A stretch of 64,000 bases of DNA from Aphelocoma coerulescens (GCF_041296385.1 NC_091017.1:54558214-54622213); one strand, 5' to 3'; shown: positions 13,774 through 26,811, counted from the first letter of the stretch. A program made the numbers and translations. The notes: a model not told the origin generated them from the letters alone.

Positions 13774-13783
13774 TGATACACTG
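13774..13783. repeat. Left target-site duplication of CR1
   Basis: The 10-mer TGATACACTG occurs here and again, perfectly, at 14,361-14,370, immediately outside the CR1 body on both sides. The placement makes it the likely target-site duplication made at insertion. Confidence 0.75.
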
Positions 13784-14360
13784 CAGATCTGGGGTGCATT
13801 AGGAAGAGCATTGCCAGCAGGGAGAGGGAGGTGATCCTGCTCCGCTGCTCAGCCATGCTGAGGCACATCTGGTATGGCATGTCCAGATCTGGGCTCCTCA
13901 GGATGAGAGACATGGAGCTCCTGGAGCAGGCTGAGCAGAGAGAAACAAAGACGGTTTAGGGACAGGAACATTTTTAAAAGCAAAGGCTGAGAAAGCTCAA
14001 GAAAAGAAGATAAGGTCTTATCAATGTCTGTAAGTATCTGGTAGGGAGGGTGACAAGAGGAGGGAGCCAGGCTCTTGTCAGTGGTGCCCAGCACTAGGAC
14101 AAGAGGCAATGGGCAGAAGCTGATGCACAGGAAGTTTCACTTGAATGTGAGGAAGAACTTCTTTACTGTTCAGGTGTCCAAGCACTGGAACAGATTGCCC
14201 AGAGAGTGTGTGGAGTCTTCTTCCCTGGAGATATTCAGGAACCGTCAGGACACAATCCTGTGCCATGTGCTCTGGGATGACCCATCTTGAGCAGGAAAGT
14301 TGTACCAGACAACCCACTGTGGTCCCTTCCAACCTGCCCTATTCTGTGGTTCTGTAGTTC
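13784..14360 (+). mobile_element. CR1 LINE, 5'-truncated, near-complete 3' end
   Basis: CR1 retrotransposon fragment in plus orientation. From 13,795 a frame reads CIRKSIASREREVILLRCSA followed by MLRHIWYGMSRSGLL and MRDMELLEQAEQ, which is the C-terminal part of CR1 ORF2, ending at a stop codon near 13,958. Then follow tcttatcaatgtctgtaag, cttgtcagtggtgcccagca, gaagtttcacttgaatgtga, ggaacagattgcccagaga and the terminal cccttccaacctgcc. It closes with degenerate tail units attctgtggttctgtagttc. A perfect 10-bp direct repeat flanks it. Divergence is moderate and the copy is non-functional because the 5' part is missing. Confidence 0.93.
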
Positions 14361-14370
14361 TGATACACTG
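14361..14370. repeat. Right target-site duplication of CR1
   Basis: Second perfect copy of TGATACACTG, directly after the CR1 tail. It pairs with 13,774-13,783. Confidence 0.75.
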
Positions 14371-15351
14371 AAGGGGCTCCAGATACAAACCTGGCTTTCA
14401 GAAGCAAGAACAACTTGCAGAAACACAGATATCTGGTTTTTGCCCATCATGTTAAGACCACAGGGCCAAGCCACCCAGATAGTCTGAAAAATACCTAGCT
14501 CTGAACACAGGTTAGCTGAACTCAAGGCCATGTGAGATGCAGAAGTTATTAGAGCTGCACCACAGATAACAGCTATTATTAATTTCCAAATTTTTGTTAA
14601 GTGATTTTTAATAGTAAGCTTTCTCCAATATTTACAAGAATGAAAGTACATGCTACTGAAATTTTCTGTCCATCTATTTATTTTGACAGTCAATAAATCA
14701 GAAAAAAAAAAGATTATTTTTTCCTTGTCACTAAACAGCATTGAGAAACAGGTGTGGAAAGCTTTTCAAAAGCAAATATTTGTTAAATTGTACTAAGATT
14801 TCAATACATGAGTAGATCCTCAAAATACCTAATTTTTTTCAAATTTTATGGAAAAATTTAGATCTGAACAATTGCTACTATATTTTCATAGTATTAGATG
14901 GGTCAATACAATAATGTGTTTAACAGATTTATAAGGAAATTTTCCAAAGTACTTGGTGGTTTAAATTTGCTTCACTAAGAGTCATAGAACTTAATCATGT
15001 CCATCACTGAAAGGAGATACGGTTTAATACTGGAATCTTCATTAAAAATCTTCCTTTTTATTATATAGTAACTCAAAGTAGAACAAAAAGGAGCCTTCCA
15101 ACGTTTAGCATGCATGGTATTTCCCTGAGTCTGCAGCATGAGGTAAAAGGAGGCAGAAGGAATCTGATATTCTCATCCTTACTTTGCCGTAACCACATCA
15201 AGGCTTGCAGTAATAGAAGAACTGAATTCATTCAGGAAGAAAGCACTAGCCAAACAACTGTAAATTCATCTTTCTGCAACCAAGAAGGAACATCTTCATT
15301 TTCAGTTTACTCTTGTTTTAACTGTAGGTAGACAGGAGTAAGTCAACAGCA

Positions 15352-15409
15352 GAACAGGCTTTGCTTGCTCTTTGCTTTGGGAACAGGCTTTGCTTGTTCT
15401 TCATGGATA
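15352..15409. repeat. Two-copy tandem duplication, period 29
   Basis: The string gaacaggctttgcttg occurs at 15,352 and again at 15,381 and is followed in both copies by c/t then tctt. The second half of the unit is diverged (tgctttgg versus catggata). It looks like an old local tandem duplication. Confidence 0.8.
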
Positions 15410-17083
15410 ACAGCTTTCTGAATTGTGATGAATAAGCAAAAGTTTCCAAAATTCTGCCCGTGAGTTTTTCCTTGAAAGATATAGAGAGAAGAGGGTTTTC
15501 TTCTTTAATCAATTCTAATACAGAATCCAAAATATTTTAAAAAGAAGAATTCCATTTACATTCATCTTACTCTGCATTCTTTTAGAGCTTGGTCAGAGTC
15601 TTCCTGCAAGAAAGACTGAATACATTATAAGAGACGGAGTTTGAGTCTCATACGAGCTTGAAGAAAAAGGTACCTAAAGATACCTAAATAACAGGAGTAC
15701 AGAAGATTCTTTGGGGAAAAAATAAATTCAGAACCAGAAAAGAATAGTAATGTATGCTGATATAAAGAGATATTAACTCAAGTTCTCATCCCAGATCCTG
15801 AGAGCTGCAGAGAAAATGGCATTTCAGCTGCTCTTCTTAACACCTCAGGATTTTTCCAAATAATGAGATTTGACAAAATTGATTTCAGCTTTTTATTTTA
15901 GAAGACAAGATAAAATGTCCTATTAAAAAAGTTTACATGTGCCTGTGATGCATTTCCCTTCCCCCAGCTTCTGTTCTTTTGAACTATAGTTCCCAAATGT
16001 GACCGTTAAGATTTATTTTTCTCATCAGATCATTAACAGTAATGTAGAATAGCTCTTCTTTATTATTCCCGAAGATATATATGCTGAACTTTTCACACTG
16101 TTAATCTGTATTTCACAAAAAATCACTGTAAAAAGAATCAATGGTTTGTTTGATCAACACTTCACCAAACCCAAAAACTATTCACTCCTTCACTTTGGTC
16201 ACTTTATCAAGATGGTCTTTTACAAGTTCTGATAATAAGCATGAATTAACATCCAACATCAGTACACTCTTAAAACCATGAACATAATTTATTTGCTAAC
16301 TGCTGTGAATAGGAGTAATAAAATCTACTGAACAAAAGTTCAAGTAATATCAGAAGATGCTTCATCAGCATTTTTCTGATTATCTACCATAACCTCTGGA
16401 TGAATAGCCATGATTAGCATGTCTAGTACTACTTGCTATAGAAACAGTCCAGATCCATATTAATTTTAAAGTAACATGGAGAAAGATAAAATCTATCAAG
16501 AAAATGTTAATTTTTATAATTCACACAGTAGTGATTAATGAAAGCCTGACAAATATTATGCAGGGTGGTACTAGGCTACTAGCAAGGACTGATATATTCT
16601 CCTGCGGTTCTGCCCTTATAATTCTGCATTGATTACAGTGATAAACCACTGAACAGTATAGTGTGGGTTTTGTACATATAGGTATAGAAGAATTATTTGC
16701 TAGGCTTTTGCACTGTTACAAGAAGAATCTTTGCAGAACAAATGAAATTCTAGAATAACTTCCCTCTTCCAGGTAGCACTCTACTTGGTTTTGTGGTAGG
16801 CTTGTCTGTGTGTCCGACGTTTCCAGATTATTACAATTTTTTTTTTAAATACCAAGTATCTGAGATGTCTTCTCAGATAATAGTCATTTATCACAGCTTT
16901 AGTGTGGCAAGCTCGAAGCAAGACCCAAGCTCTCTTCCTGACATTCATATTGAGAGCAGGTCTAAAAATGGATCCAAACATTCAGAGATATAGAACATTT
17001 TCCAGAAAATGAAGAAACCTTATCCCATTTTCCCTGCAGAACGAATTGTGCGGGACTGTTGAGAAGTAGTACTGACAGCACAG

Positions 17084-17114
17084 TGCAGCACTTGCTTAAT
17101 GAGAAAGTGCTGCA
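17084..17114. repeat. Inverted repeat, 10-bp perfect stem, 11-nt loop
   Basis: TGCAGCACTT at 17,084-17,093 is followed after 11 bases by its exact reverse complement AAGTGCTGCA at 17,105-17,114. A further gcagcact lies at 17,134-17,141, so the same octamer occurs twice on the plus strand. The stem is too short for a microRNA precursor by itself. Confidence 0.9.
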
Positions 17115-20100
17115 AAGCTGTTTTTAGAGATGAGCAGCACTCTCGGGCTAGCTAGTAAAGATTAAAATCCTTAGCACAAATACAGTTGTTGAACAATTTT
17201 TCTTTCCTGCAATATGGCATTAAATAAAGCAATCAAGACTGTAAGGCATGAAGACATCAAGTCTGTATTAGTAGGTGCTAAGTCTGTTGGCATGGAAGAA
17301 TGGGAGAAAGTAGCCTCTAGGCAGCTTTTTCTTACACCTTTAAACTTCTTAGTTGAAGAAAAAATGAGATAGTGAAAGAGAATAGAACAGGACACAAACA
17401 AAAAATATAAGAAAAGAAAAAAGGTGGGTTTCAGGTAGGCAATTGGCATGAGGTAAAGTGACAGGTACTAAACTAGAAGAGTAACTAAAATGCCTGAAGA
17501 CCAAAGGAGGGCAAGAAATGTTGGCACAAAGCCTTCATACTTTGTAGTATAGATCTGTCACTGAGAGGAAATTGAACATGGGTTAAGTGCTATAAGAAGG
17601 GATGAGAAGGAGCATTGTCACATTCTCTTGCTTCTCATATCATTTATGAAAAATAATAATTTATATGTCCACCAATCTTAATTTGGACAATGAACAATCT
17701 TTTCTTTAAAATTAAGGCTAGATTTTCAACACAAAGGAAATAAGGAGAAAAGATCTAATAGACACCAAAGTATGATGTAGATATACTTTCCAAAGACTAA
17801 GCCCCTGTATTCAAAATTCAAAACTATTTCCCAAGTGAAAAAGTTTACATCCTTTTTTAACAGAACTGTGAAGAAAGAGACAATAGGAGGGGGGAAAGTA
17901 TGCTCTGGCCAGTCATTTTCTTTCTGAAGTTGATACAGCTGAAGCTGCTATCAGGAAATCATGAAAGTGGAAGCCATTGTTTTTTATGCATTCAATTCCA
18001 AGACTGTGGGGTACTGTAATCCAGTTTTCAGGACAGTGACCTTTTTAGCTGGAGATTAGGAAGACAGAAATAAGACAAAAATGTGGAAAATGATGTCCAA
18101 TTATGATGATCCTGATGAAGGAGCCAATGGTTATAGGAAGTCCTGATATAAAACTCTGTCAGACAATAACATCCTCCACAGAACTTGAGCCTGATAATAG
18201 CAACCAGTCAGGCAGCTGCCTTATTCTTCTCATTGTGAATAAATACTGGTGTGGTTATAATACACAACCTTTTTATGGAAGTCACTGTCTTAAAAAAAAT
18301 TAGATAATGTGCTCTAGAGGCAATATTGTATAATCCATTGTGATTTTGAGAAAGCAATAATTATATACTTAACCAAGATCCTTAAGTGTAATGTTTAGAA
18401 GTACAATCTTTGGAACAATGATTGAATGTTCACTGCAACCAGTGAAGAGACTTAGTTTAGACTCAAAATGCTTTGAGTTAGATAAAACAAAAATACACTT
18501 TCCCTGGGAAGATGGGAATTGCAGCTGATCCCAGGGGTGAAAAACCTTAGCTGTATACTTGAACCCTGAGTTTGGTGTCAATCATTATTTTCATCATCCC
18601 CTGGAGTTTAGAAAGTTTGCTTCAGAATTGCAGCCCTGACTGTAGTCTTCAAAACAGAAAGACAAAACCCCTCAGAGGGGCAATTATGAATTATTATTTC
18701 TTCTAAATCATGTTATAATCAAGAGAACATGACAGTGCTTCTTCCCATCCCTTTTCATAGCACTTACCCATGTTCAATTCCTTCACAGGGACAGATCTAT
18801 ATTTCCAGCAGCTGGGGCGATACCCTGACCTACGAGTTCCTGTTGGAATTCAGACACTGTGTTGGAAATAGTTCAGGACTTATGTGATCAAGAAGTGCTT
18901 GAAAGAACAAGGTCTGGTGAACCCTCAGTAAGGGTGCTTACTGGAAAGAAGGTACAAATTTCTGCTCCCTGTTTCTTGGACAGTTTCTGCATTTAGCCTG
19001 AAATATTCATTACATAAAATGCATTATATTGTTTTGTGGTTTTGTACAAACTAATTTTAAAACTTGTCCAAATAAAACTATGTAGATTCCCGCTGTATAT
19101 ATAAAGATGGATTCATTTGGTTTGTGAGGCTAACAAGCTTTTTAATGGTAATCACAGTTGACAGTTTCACCTAAAGAAAACAGTAGTGTATCTTGATATA
19201 CAAAACCCCCATAAATCTACTTAAAGAAGCAGGAAAGTGTGAAAATTTATCCTCAACCATTTTCTAAAAACTATTTTTGTTAAAAGTGTTTTGAATTCCA
19301 AATTTCAGACAGCTTTTAATGTGCAGAGTAGTAAGGCTTGTGAGGCTCCCAGGAACCATTTAGACAAGACATTGCAAATTCCCTTCCCGGGGTCTGAGCT
19401 CCAAGAAATACATCAAAACTTAGTAGCTAGGGCAAGAATACAATTTTAAAATGTTTCATATTCAAACCTCCTGCTTTATTTGAATGCATAGTATGGGTGA
19501 GCTTTTCAGAACAGTAGGACTCTTGTAAAGGAATGTTTTTATCAGGAAACAATTAGCTTCTAGGAGAGACTAGAATGAATATTGTATCATAGTATTTCTC
19601 TGAGCATTCTCAAAATCCACAGAGGGAGTTTGGCAGTAACTAACAGAAGTCTTTAGGAGCCTTATTTCCTTGTCAGGTAAAATAGAAATATAATTTTCAA
19701 AGCATCATTAAATGCATTAAAATCAGCAATATAATTTAAGATGCCTAAGACATATCAAAATTTTAAGTTAGGCACCAGCCAACAAAATTCATACCCTCTC
19801 CAAATCCACAGTAAAATGATAGCAGAAAGATGTTTTGTGCTGTGCTCTGTCAAGAAACTGACCTGAGAAAAAAAATATACATTGTTCTATGTCTGGTACA
19901 AATCCAGATGCTTCCCTCGGGAGCCTTGTGCCCCTTCAAGCTCCTGTGTCATGGAGAGAAACATAAATCTTTCTACAGATAGTCTTAATACATTGTTGGA
20001 AACACAAGTAACACTTTATCTTCCTTCATCAGGTAAAGGACATAGTCACCAGAAAATGCACACACACAAATAAATATTTTCTTGTAGAGCACATTCCTGG

Positions 20101-21599
20101 CGCTAGTTTGAATGTGGAGAGAAGTGACAGATTTGCTAGTACCCAAATCAAACATAATCTCAGAACAGATGAAGGCAGATATGCAGCTCTGCTTAAGACA
20201 GATGGCAGGAAGTGAGGTCTCTTCATTTTCTTTAGAGGTAAGAATTACAATTGCATAGGCAATCTGTGTGGAACCTCAGAAAGAAGAAGAGGCTGTGGGG
20301 TAATGAAGGACAGATAGATTAATATAAAGTAGTATATCCTATGAATGTACAATCAAAATGTTCTATCGAAATACAGAATGAGACTTAGTGACCAGGGCTT
20401 TCTGAAAGTTACACCAATTTTCAGCAAAACCAAGTAATCGCTTAAATACACCATCTAATGATTCTATTTCACAGTCAATCTAAAAAGTACAGCCAGTGGA
20501 AAAGTTACACATGTATAAGGATGTATCTCTTCTAACATGTAAAACCTTAGAGAAATCCAGTTAAGGTATATTAAAGTAGGGTTAGGTTACTCTTCCTTTT
20601 GTTTTGTGCACTAGATAGCACCCACTGTGTTAAAATACATCTAGTCCTTGATATTCTGATTTATTCTAAAATTCCTACCCATTTTATTAAAACACATTTT
20701 ATGGATTGTGCACATTTGCTTCAATGATTTGAAGGCTGGAGGCAAGGTGATACTGGAGGCAAGAGGAAAACACTAGGACTTTTGACCTAACTGGAAAGCA
20801 CTTGAAATATTTTTATGGAAATGAACAGATTGAATAGTCTGTGGAACACAATACATAGAAATACATGTTCACATATCACGAGATCCCAGCAGATCTGACT
20901 TATCTATTTTGCTCTGATAAGACATGTTTTAATTCATGGTGATATCTCTCAAATGCATAAACATAACATGAAAAATGTGCTGTTAGCACTGTAAGTGAAA
21001 TTTTATGTATTAAAATGTTATTAATGTTTTCAAGGGGTTTGTATGGAGCTTAGTTCTGACATCACCTCTTCATGAGCTGTATCTGTGAGCTGCCCATAGG
21101 GGCAAATAGTAGGAGACTATTGGGTGACCATGGTGCATCCTCAAATCCTATCTCACAGTTGAAATATTCAGTTTTGACATTAAGACCTGAAAGGATTGGA
21201 TTACAATTCTTTATTTTCAAAATCTATCTTCTGACATCATCACTGCAAGAATATTGGTCCAGGATCTGACTCCTTTTTCTCACTAAGTACTGCCTTTCTC
21301 ACAAAAATTAGAATAGCCACACTTAATTTGTTATTAGTTAAGCTAGAAAGATGTCACTTACTTTAACAGTGGATACCACTGTTCCCATTACTACAGCAAT
21401 ATTGTCATGTGTCAAGGCCCTTGAGCTCTGCTTTGGAAGAGATCATCACTTCAAGAGTTCCCTCAGTACCAATGCAGATAGCCAAGTGGATGAAGAAGAG
21501 GCACTAAGGTCTTCCTCCTCCGCTCAGCCTCAGGAGCAGCCCTTGCCCAGCAGCCAGGGAGAGGCTGTTAGAGGTATCCATTCCTGTTGTAGCCTCTGG

Positions 21600-22200
21600 A
21601 CAGCCTAGCAGGCTGCTGTTGCCTGACAGCTCAGCGAGGGTTTCCTAGGGCCATGCGATTGATCGCATCCCAGAGTCCATTTGGGACAGCCCCACGATCT
21701 GGCTCTGGCAGCCAGCAGCGTTACAACACAGTGGTGGTAAAGAAGGTAGAGAAGAGTCTCTCATGAGGGTTTGAGATGGCTTTAGTCACATCTTGTCCCC
21801 ACAATGTTCAGAGGTAGAGAGACAACATGGTCTGCGTGCGGGATGGTTTTGTCAGGGACCTGGGGACGGTCCCTGGGTGGGGCTGGGGTACAGGAGAAAA
21901 TAGGGAGAAACCAAGGGAGTGGCCAAGTCTAGGGAGGGAACAGGGGGAACATACAGAATCAGGGAGTTAGCAGGCCACCACACATTCCCAGATGAAATGA
22001 ATGGCCACAGATCCCAGCAAGACACAAGGAATAATGGGAGGGATGGATCCACAAAACCCCTGGTAAGGAAATCAATTGAGTAAAGAGTGTCTCCACTCAG
22101 TGCTATGATAAAGCAAGGTTTTCTGCTCATTGCTGCTCCACCTCCTGCTGATGTCCACCCCTGAGGTGTCTCCTTTCAGGCTGAAATAAAGATGCTCCTT
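21600..22200 (+). mobile_element. Putative retroelement-derived (LTR-like) GC-rich segment
   Basis: This block is clearly GC-richer and contains more CpG than the surrounding AT-rich DNA, with fairly sharp edges, which suggests inserted sequence. Visible structures are a palindrome at 21,653-21,668 (ATGCGAT, two bases, ATCGCAT), an 8-bp-arm inverted repeat at 21,853-21,875 (CAGGGACC / GGTCCCTG), a purine-rich middle, and an AATAAA polyadenylation-type signal at 22,185-22,190. It encodes nothing recognisable. I infer a solo LTR or other LTR-retroelement remnant, but no termini or target duplication could be fixed; a unique GC-rich segment is the alternative. Confidence 0.35.
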
Positions 22201-25200
22201 CCAGGATTTGTTCATGCCATTGAATGTAATGATACTTACTTTGTAATTTTCACACAGCAAAACATGTTGGGCCCTCCCGCCTATAAAATCTTTTTCCCAG
22301 AAATGTTGAAAATAACTCTGTGTAACATGGTCTCCTTTCATCTGCATGAAGATAACCTCTCTAATCAGACTTTGCCACAGGATCCCTAGTCCATCAAATA
22401 ACTGCTTTTTCAGAGTTTATTTTCTTGTCCTGCAAAAAAAACAGTAGGGTTTTTTTTCAACTCCATCTGTGTGAAAAGAATACCTTCATCTCTGTTCTGT
22501 TCTCAAAAGTCAGGCACATTTTCAGCTCTTTCTTTACATGGTGTCTCTGATTAACTCTTTCACTGAAGGCTGTATAATGTTGAGCCATGTGCTGTGCAGA
22601 AATCATCATTTTTCCCTCCACCCTGCTTTTGGCAGAGATGAAACATACCTTTTGAAGCTTATTCTTCTGAAAGAAACAGGATGACACTAAGTAACATGAA
22701 ATTACTCAGTTTGAAAGTGTTATAATAAGAAAACCTGCAATGGTGGTATAGTTGTAGTCACTTCTACAATCAATGGTGGTATCAAATGTACAGAACAGTT
22801 ATTATAAAGCCCATCTAAAATAACTTTGGTGAGTAATTGCATGCTTCAGAACATAACACTCACGGTGACATTACAGATATTGAATGTATAAAGAGAAATT
22901 TATAAAGATTTAATGTATACAAATATGAGTGTATAAAATCATGGTATGTAGAGAATACACTACTTGTGTAAATTCAGAGCCTTTCTGCAACCTATTTACA
23001 TGGTAGTACACAGAAAAGTTAGGGCAGAGGGGAAAAAGAAACCATGAATAGATGCAATCATAAATGAGCTAAAAGTCTTTAAAAAGTTCTGACAAGCACA
23101 CTTATTTTTGTGTTCAAGAAACTAGCATGACAGAGAAAGAAAGAACTGCAAATAAATCCAAATACACTGAAGACTGTTTCAAATGCACAAGTAATGCAAA
23201 GGTATTTTCATGGCACATAAATGACCAGTTTTACTGGTGATAGAAAGTTTTCCCTCTGGGTAAGGTTCTGTGTCAGACTCCAGAAAAAAACCCGAGACAA
23301 ATTATATCTTCTTTTTTATTGTTATTATTCTCTCTCATATTGTTCATGGCATACTTTTGTGAAGGTACCTCATTGCTGTGTTTCCTCATCTGAGCAAGCT
23401 TTTATTGCTGTTTAACATTTTTCATAGACATGCAAAATTAGACTCAGATGTGCTAGCACAAGCATGCCACACCAAGACAGGTGTTTTAATGAACAGCTAC
23501 CAACTGCAGGTTCATGTGGGACTACAACCACCATTTGTTTCTGCGATTAAAATTGTGAATTTTTGGGGCAGCTTCTCCTCCAAGACAGACACAGTATACT
23601 GTACAGATAACTAGCACATTGCAGTATCTCTAAAAATACACTTCATTTTTTGAGGCAAGGTCACATCTACCTCAGAAATCTTTGTTACAGAATATATAGA
23701 ACTTACACTCCCTCCCTCCACCTCCTCTGGAAATCAGAACACCAATGATTTTCTCATCATTTCTAATACAGTTGTTCAATAAGAGGTTTGGTATGACACT
23801 TACCAGTACTCTACTCATTCTTTTCTGCTGTTCCTGAAAGCATCCAACTAAGTTAGGCATTCATCTCAGCCTGAAAAAAATAAGACCTGGTCTCTTTCCA
23901 GCTCCACAGGTAATTTCTTTTAATGTTTGGAATAAGAGGGGTTATTCTTGATGACCTGGGAATCAATCCTCCGTTGACACCTTCCCTGGTTGCTCACTGT
24001 TGCTTGCTGTTCTTGAGACACTCACAGGATTAAGACTGAGAGCCCATGAAGTAGATGGAAAGAAAAGAAAATTGAGCCCAATGATCATGAATTTATAGTC
24101 TTTAGTGTAAGGTATTGGCAGTTCAGTTGCCATTTCTGCATTGATATAGAAATCCATTGTATATTATCATGCTAATTTTTTGGTATTAGTTGGTTACAAA
24201 GGTGTGTTGCCAGGCTGTACCCTAGCAAAGAGACAAGGACATCAAACCATACCTTTCACCAATAAACTGGTGTTGTTTCTTGCAGTAAGTGTAGGGTCTG
24301 AGCAGCAAAATCAGGTTGGCTTCTATGTTTGTCTTGCTTTGACCACTTGTATGGTAAAATAAAACTTCTTGACTGAGGGTTTTTTAAGTAGTGAATGCTA
24401 CATGGAAAGGACAGGGTTAATATAGTGAGCAGGTGCATGTGACAAAGCTTCTTCCCTTTCAGTCATTACCTGATGGACTTGTCTGGAGCCCAGAGAACAC
24501 CTCTGACATTTTGGGAAAGTGGACTAAAGAAGTGGGAAGTTCAAGTGAAAGTGAGTGACGAGGGAGGAACTGATGGGGCTTAGGGGACTACAGTCAAGGG
24601 AAGAGGTTTTCTTGCTTTCCCCTTTGCAGTTCCATCAGGTTCTTGGCACAACTCATCTAAATGATGGACTAGGACATATTCCTAATGTCTGCAGTGGAAG
24701 ATACTTTGTTTCACTTCTACTGTTAATTCTCCCTTCCCCTTGTACCTTCTCCTTGTCCCACATCCTTCCTCTCAGGACGGTGTTCTCTCTCATGTCTCCG
24801 CTTAGAGCCCTTGCTCAGCCCCTGCTCTACCACTCTCCAGTGCTCCCTGCCCAGACTCTCACACCCAGCCTGGTTTCAGGCTCCAGGCAACTCTTTCAAA
24901 TAGATTTGTCACACAGCCAGTAAAAGCTCACTTCAGCAATGTCACTGGATATATATATGTATTATGCTCCAAGAAACCCTTCCAATCTCCACCAAAGACC
25001 TTCCCAACTTCTCCTCAAGACTTCATATAATTGTGTATGGGTATGATTCATGGTATAACCATTCCCACTCTTCTTTGCCATTAGCCAAGTATTTCCTTGA
25101 ATATTGCATTAGGAAATGGTATAGATAAAATTAATAACACAACCTTACCTTAGAAGGGAAAACCCCATGGCCTAATCACTTCTGCATAATTTTCACATCA

Positions 25201-26810
25201 ATATTTTCTGAGAACCTGGAACTTACCAAAGCTTAGGAAATGCAATACTTTTTTAATAATAAGTCAATATAAAGATATGAAATTTAGATGCTCCCCCCCC
25301 CAAATTTTCTGCTAACATGAATACAAAAGGATGTAACTCTTTAATATTATAAAATTTGAAATGTAGGGGTTTTCAGGAGAAATTATTCAGAGGCACCAGT
25401 ATATGTCCTTAAAATAGTATATTTTTAATTCTACATTTTTAATTCTTTTAGCAAGCTCATTTAAAAATACAAGCAATGTCTCCAAATTTTTTTAATCGAT
25501 GTTATTTGACTTCACTCATCTAGTTATGACTTGTACTAAAAAATTGACTTACAACCTAAACACATATTCAGATTTAATGGAAAGAAATCTCACAAACAAT
25601 ACACTAAAAAAAGCTGACATTTATTTTCTATCAAATATGCAACGACATCATAATATACTTTGAGAATTTAAGTTGCTTTTAATTTGAAAAGGGATTGTTC
25701 TGCACTTTCAGTTCTGTTTATAATCGAATGAAAGATTGATTTTTATTTAGCAGAACAAGTTCTGAATGTGGATATATGTGGGTACATGTTCTGAATGTGG
25801 ATAGAATTAGCACAAGGAAGAAAGTTTAGCATTAACAGCCTTTGAGAAAATGAAAAAAAAATTTCACTTCTGGAGAAAGAACAATCCTGCAGACTTACTT
25901 GCATTTTTCAAATCTTTCAAATTTTATTTATTAATTTACCTTTCTTTTTCCTCAGTATAATGCTTGTGGGCTCTCTACTCATGACAGTATTATAATTCTG
26001 TGCACATACCTCTGAATATAAAATAAAAAGCCATTTGTTTGTAAGTGCATCTTGAAAAACACTGGTATTTTCATCCAAGAACAATACTTATTGGGGGTTA
26101 ATCTTTAGGATCTAGCCCTTCATACACTTCATTATATCCAGAACCCTGGATTACACTAGTTCGATTTTAACAAGGAAGAAATTGTAGTTAGACTGCCCCT
26201 GCTGGTTTTAATTTAAGTACCTTTTCAAGTCTGGAGAAATTTTCACATTGGAATAAAGAAAAACATAACACATTCACATTTAGAAGGAATTTTCCATGGA
26301 AGTGCTGTGCAAACATGTATATTTTGCTAAAATTTAGTTTTAAAGAAGAAAAAATTTCTGGAATTAGCAGGGTACTCTATTTTTACATTGGAAAAAAATC
26401 TTTTACAAGTTCAAATGGTTTTGTTTGAATATGTAAAATGAAAAAGTGAAAAATGAGAGAATATAGTGCTGTTGAAAAAGCTTTTCTAATTATTAGTTTG
26501 AGATTCTTTCTCATTGAAGTGTTTCAAATTTCTCATTTCCAATTCGGCTCAGATTAGCCCAAAAGTCAAAGTCTTTCATTTATATGTGCAACAGAACTCC
26601 ATTACTCTTAACAACTGTAATCCCAGTGCAAAGGTTTTTTAAGGGTTTGTAAATGTGAAAGAAGATAAATACACCCCAGATGTCCACCTATAATTTTTCA
26701 TACTTAAGAGACTCACATTTTCAGTCCTGTTAAGTGGAAGAATAGGAGAAAGACCTTTGGCTGTGAGATTACTAACACATTTCCAGATCAAGGTAACTGC
26801 TCTGGTTATT
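22200..26810. other. Non-coding AT-rich DNA, no gene seen
   Basis: No supported gene. A plus-strand open frame of 122 codons (24,555-24,923) is rich in Ser, Leu and Pro, without a recognisable domain, and is treated as chance. A nine-base C run lies at 25,293-25,301, and a 16-base duplication (gttctgaatgtggata) occurs at 25,759 and 25,788. Confidence 0.55.
25759..25803. repeat. Short direct repeat, period 29
   Basis: The 16-mer gttctgaatgtggata occurs perfectly at 25,759-25,774 and 25,788-25,803, separated by 13 bases (tatgtgggtacat). Probably a local slippage or duplication event. Confidence 0.9.
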
Positions 26811-26811
26811 G

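Larger units (their letters stand above)
14375..21400. other. Non-coding AT-rich DNA, no gene seen
   Basis: Seven kilobases without a supported gene. Minor structures inside include a 29-base-period duplication at 15,352-15,409, a 10-bp-stem inverted repeat at 17,084-17,114, and an 11-base duplication (CTGGAGGCAAG) at 20,736 and 20,753. A short exon-like reading frame at about 18,770-18,871 is discussed under findings but is not supported well enough to call a gene. Confidence 0.55.

Noticed and set aside
14235..14741. 168-codon minus-strand open frame, the longest in the window
   Set aside because: It starts in flanking AT-rich DNA and runs antisense into the CR1 3' end, so it has no coherent protein identity.
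24555..24923. 122-codon plus-strand open frame
   Set aside because: Leu/Ser/Pro-rich pyrimidine-strand translation with no recognisable domain, exon boundary or promoter context.
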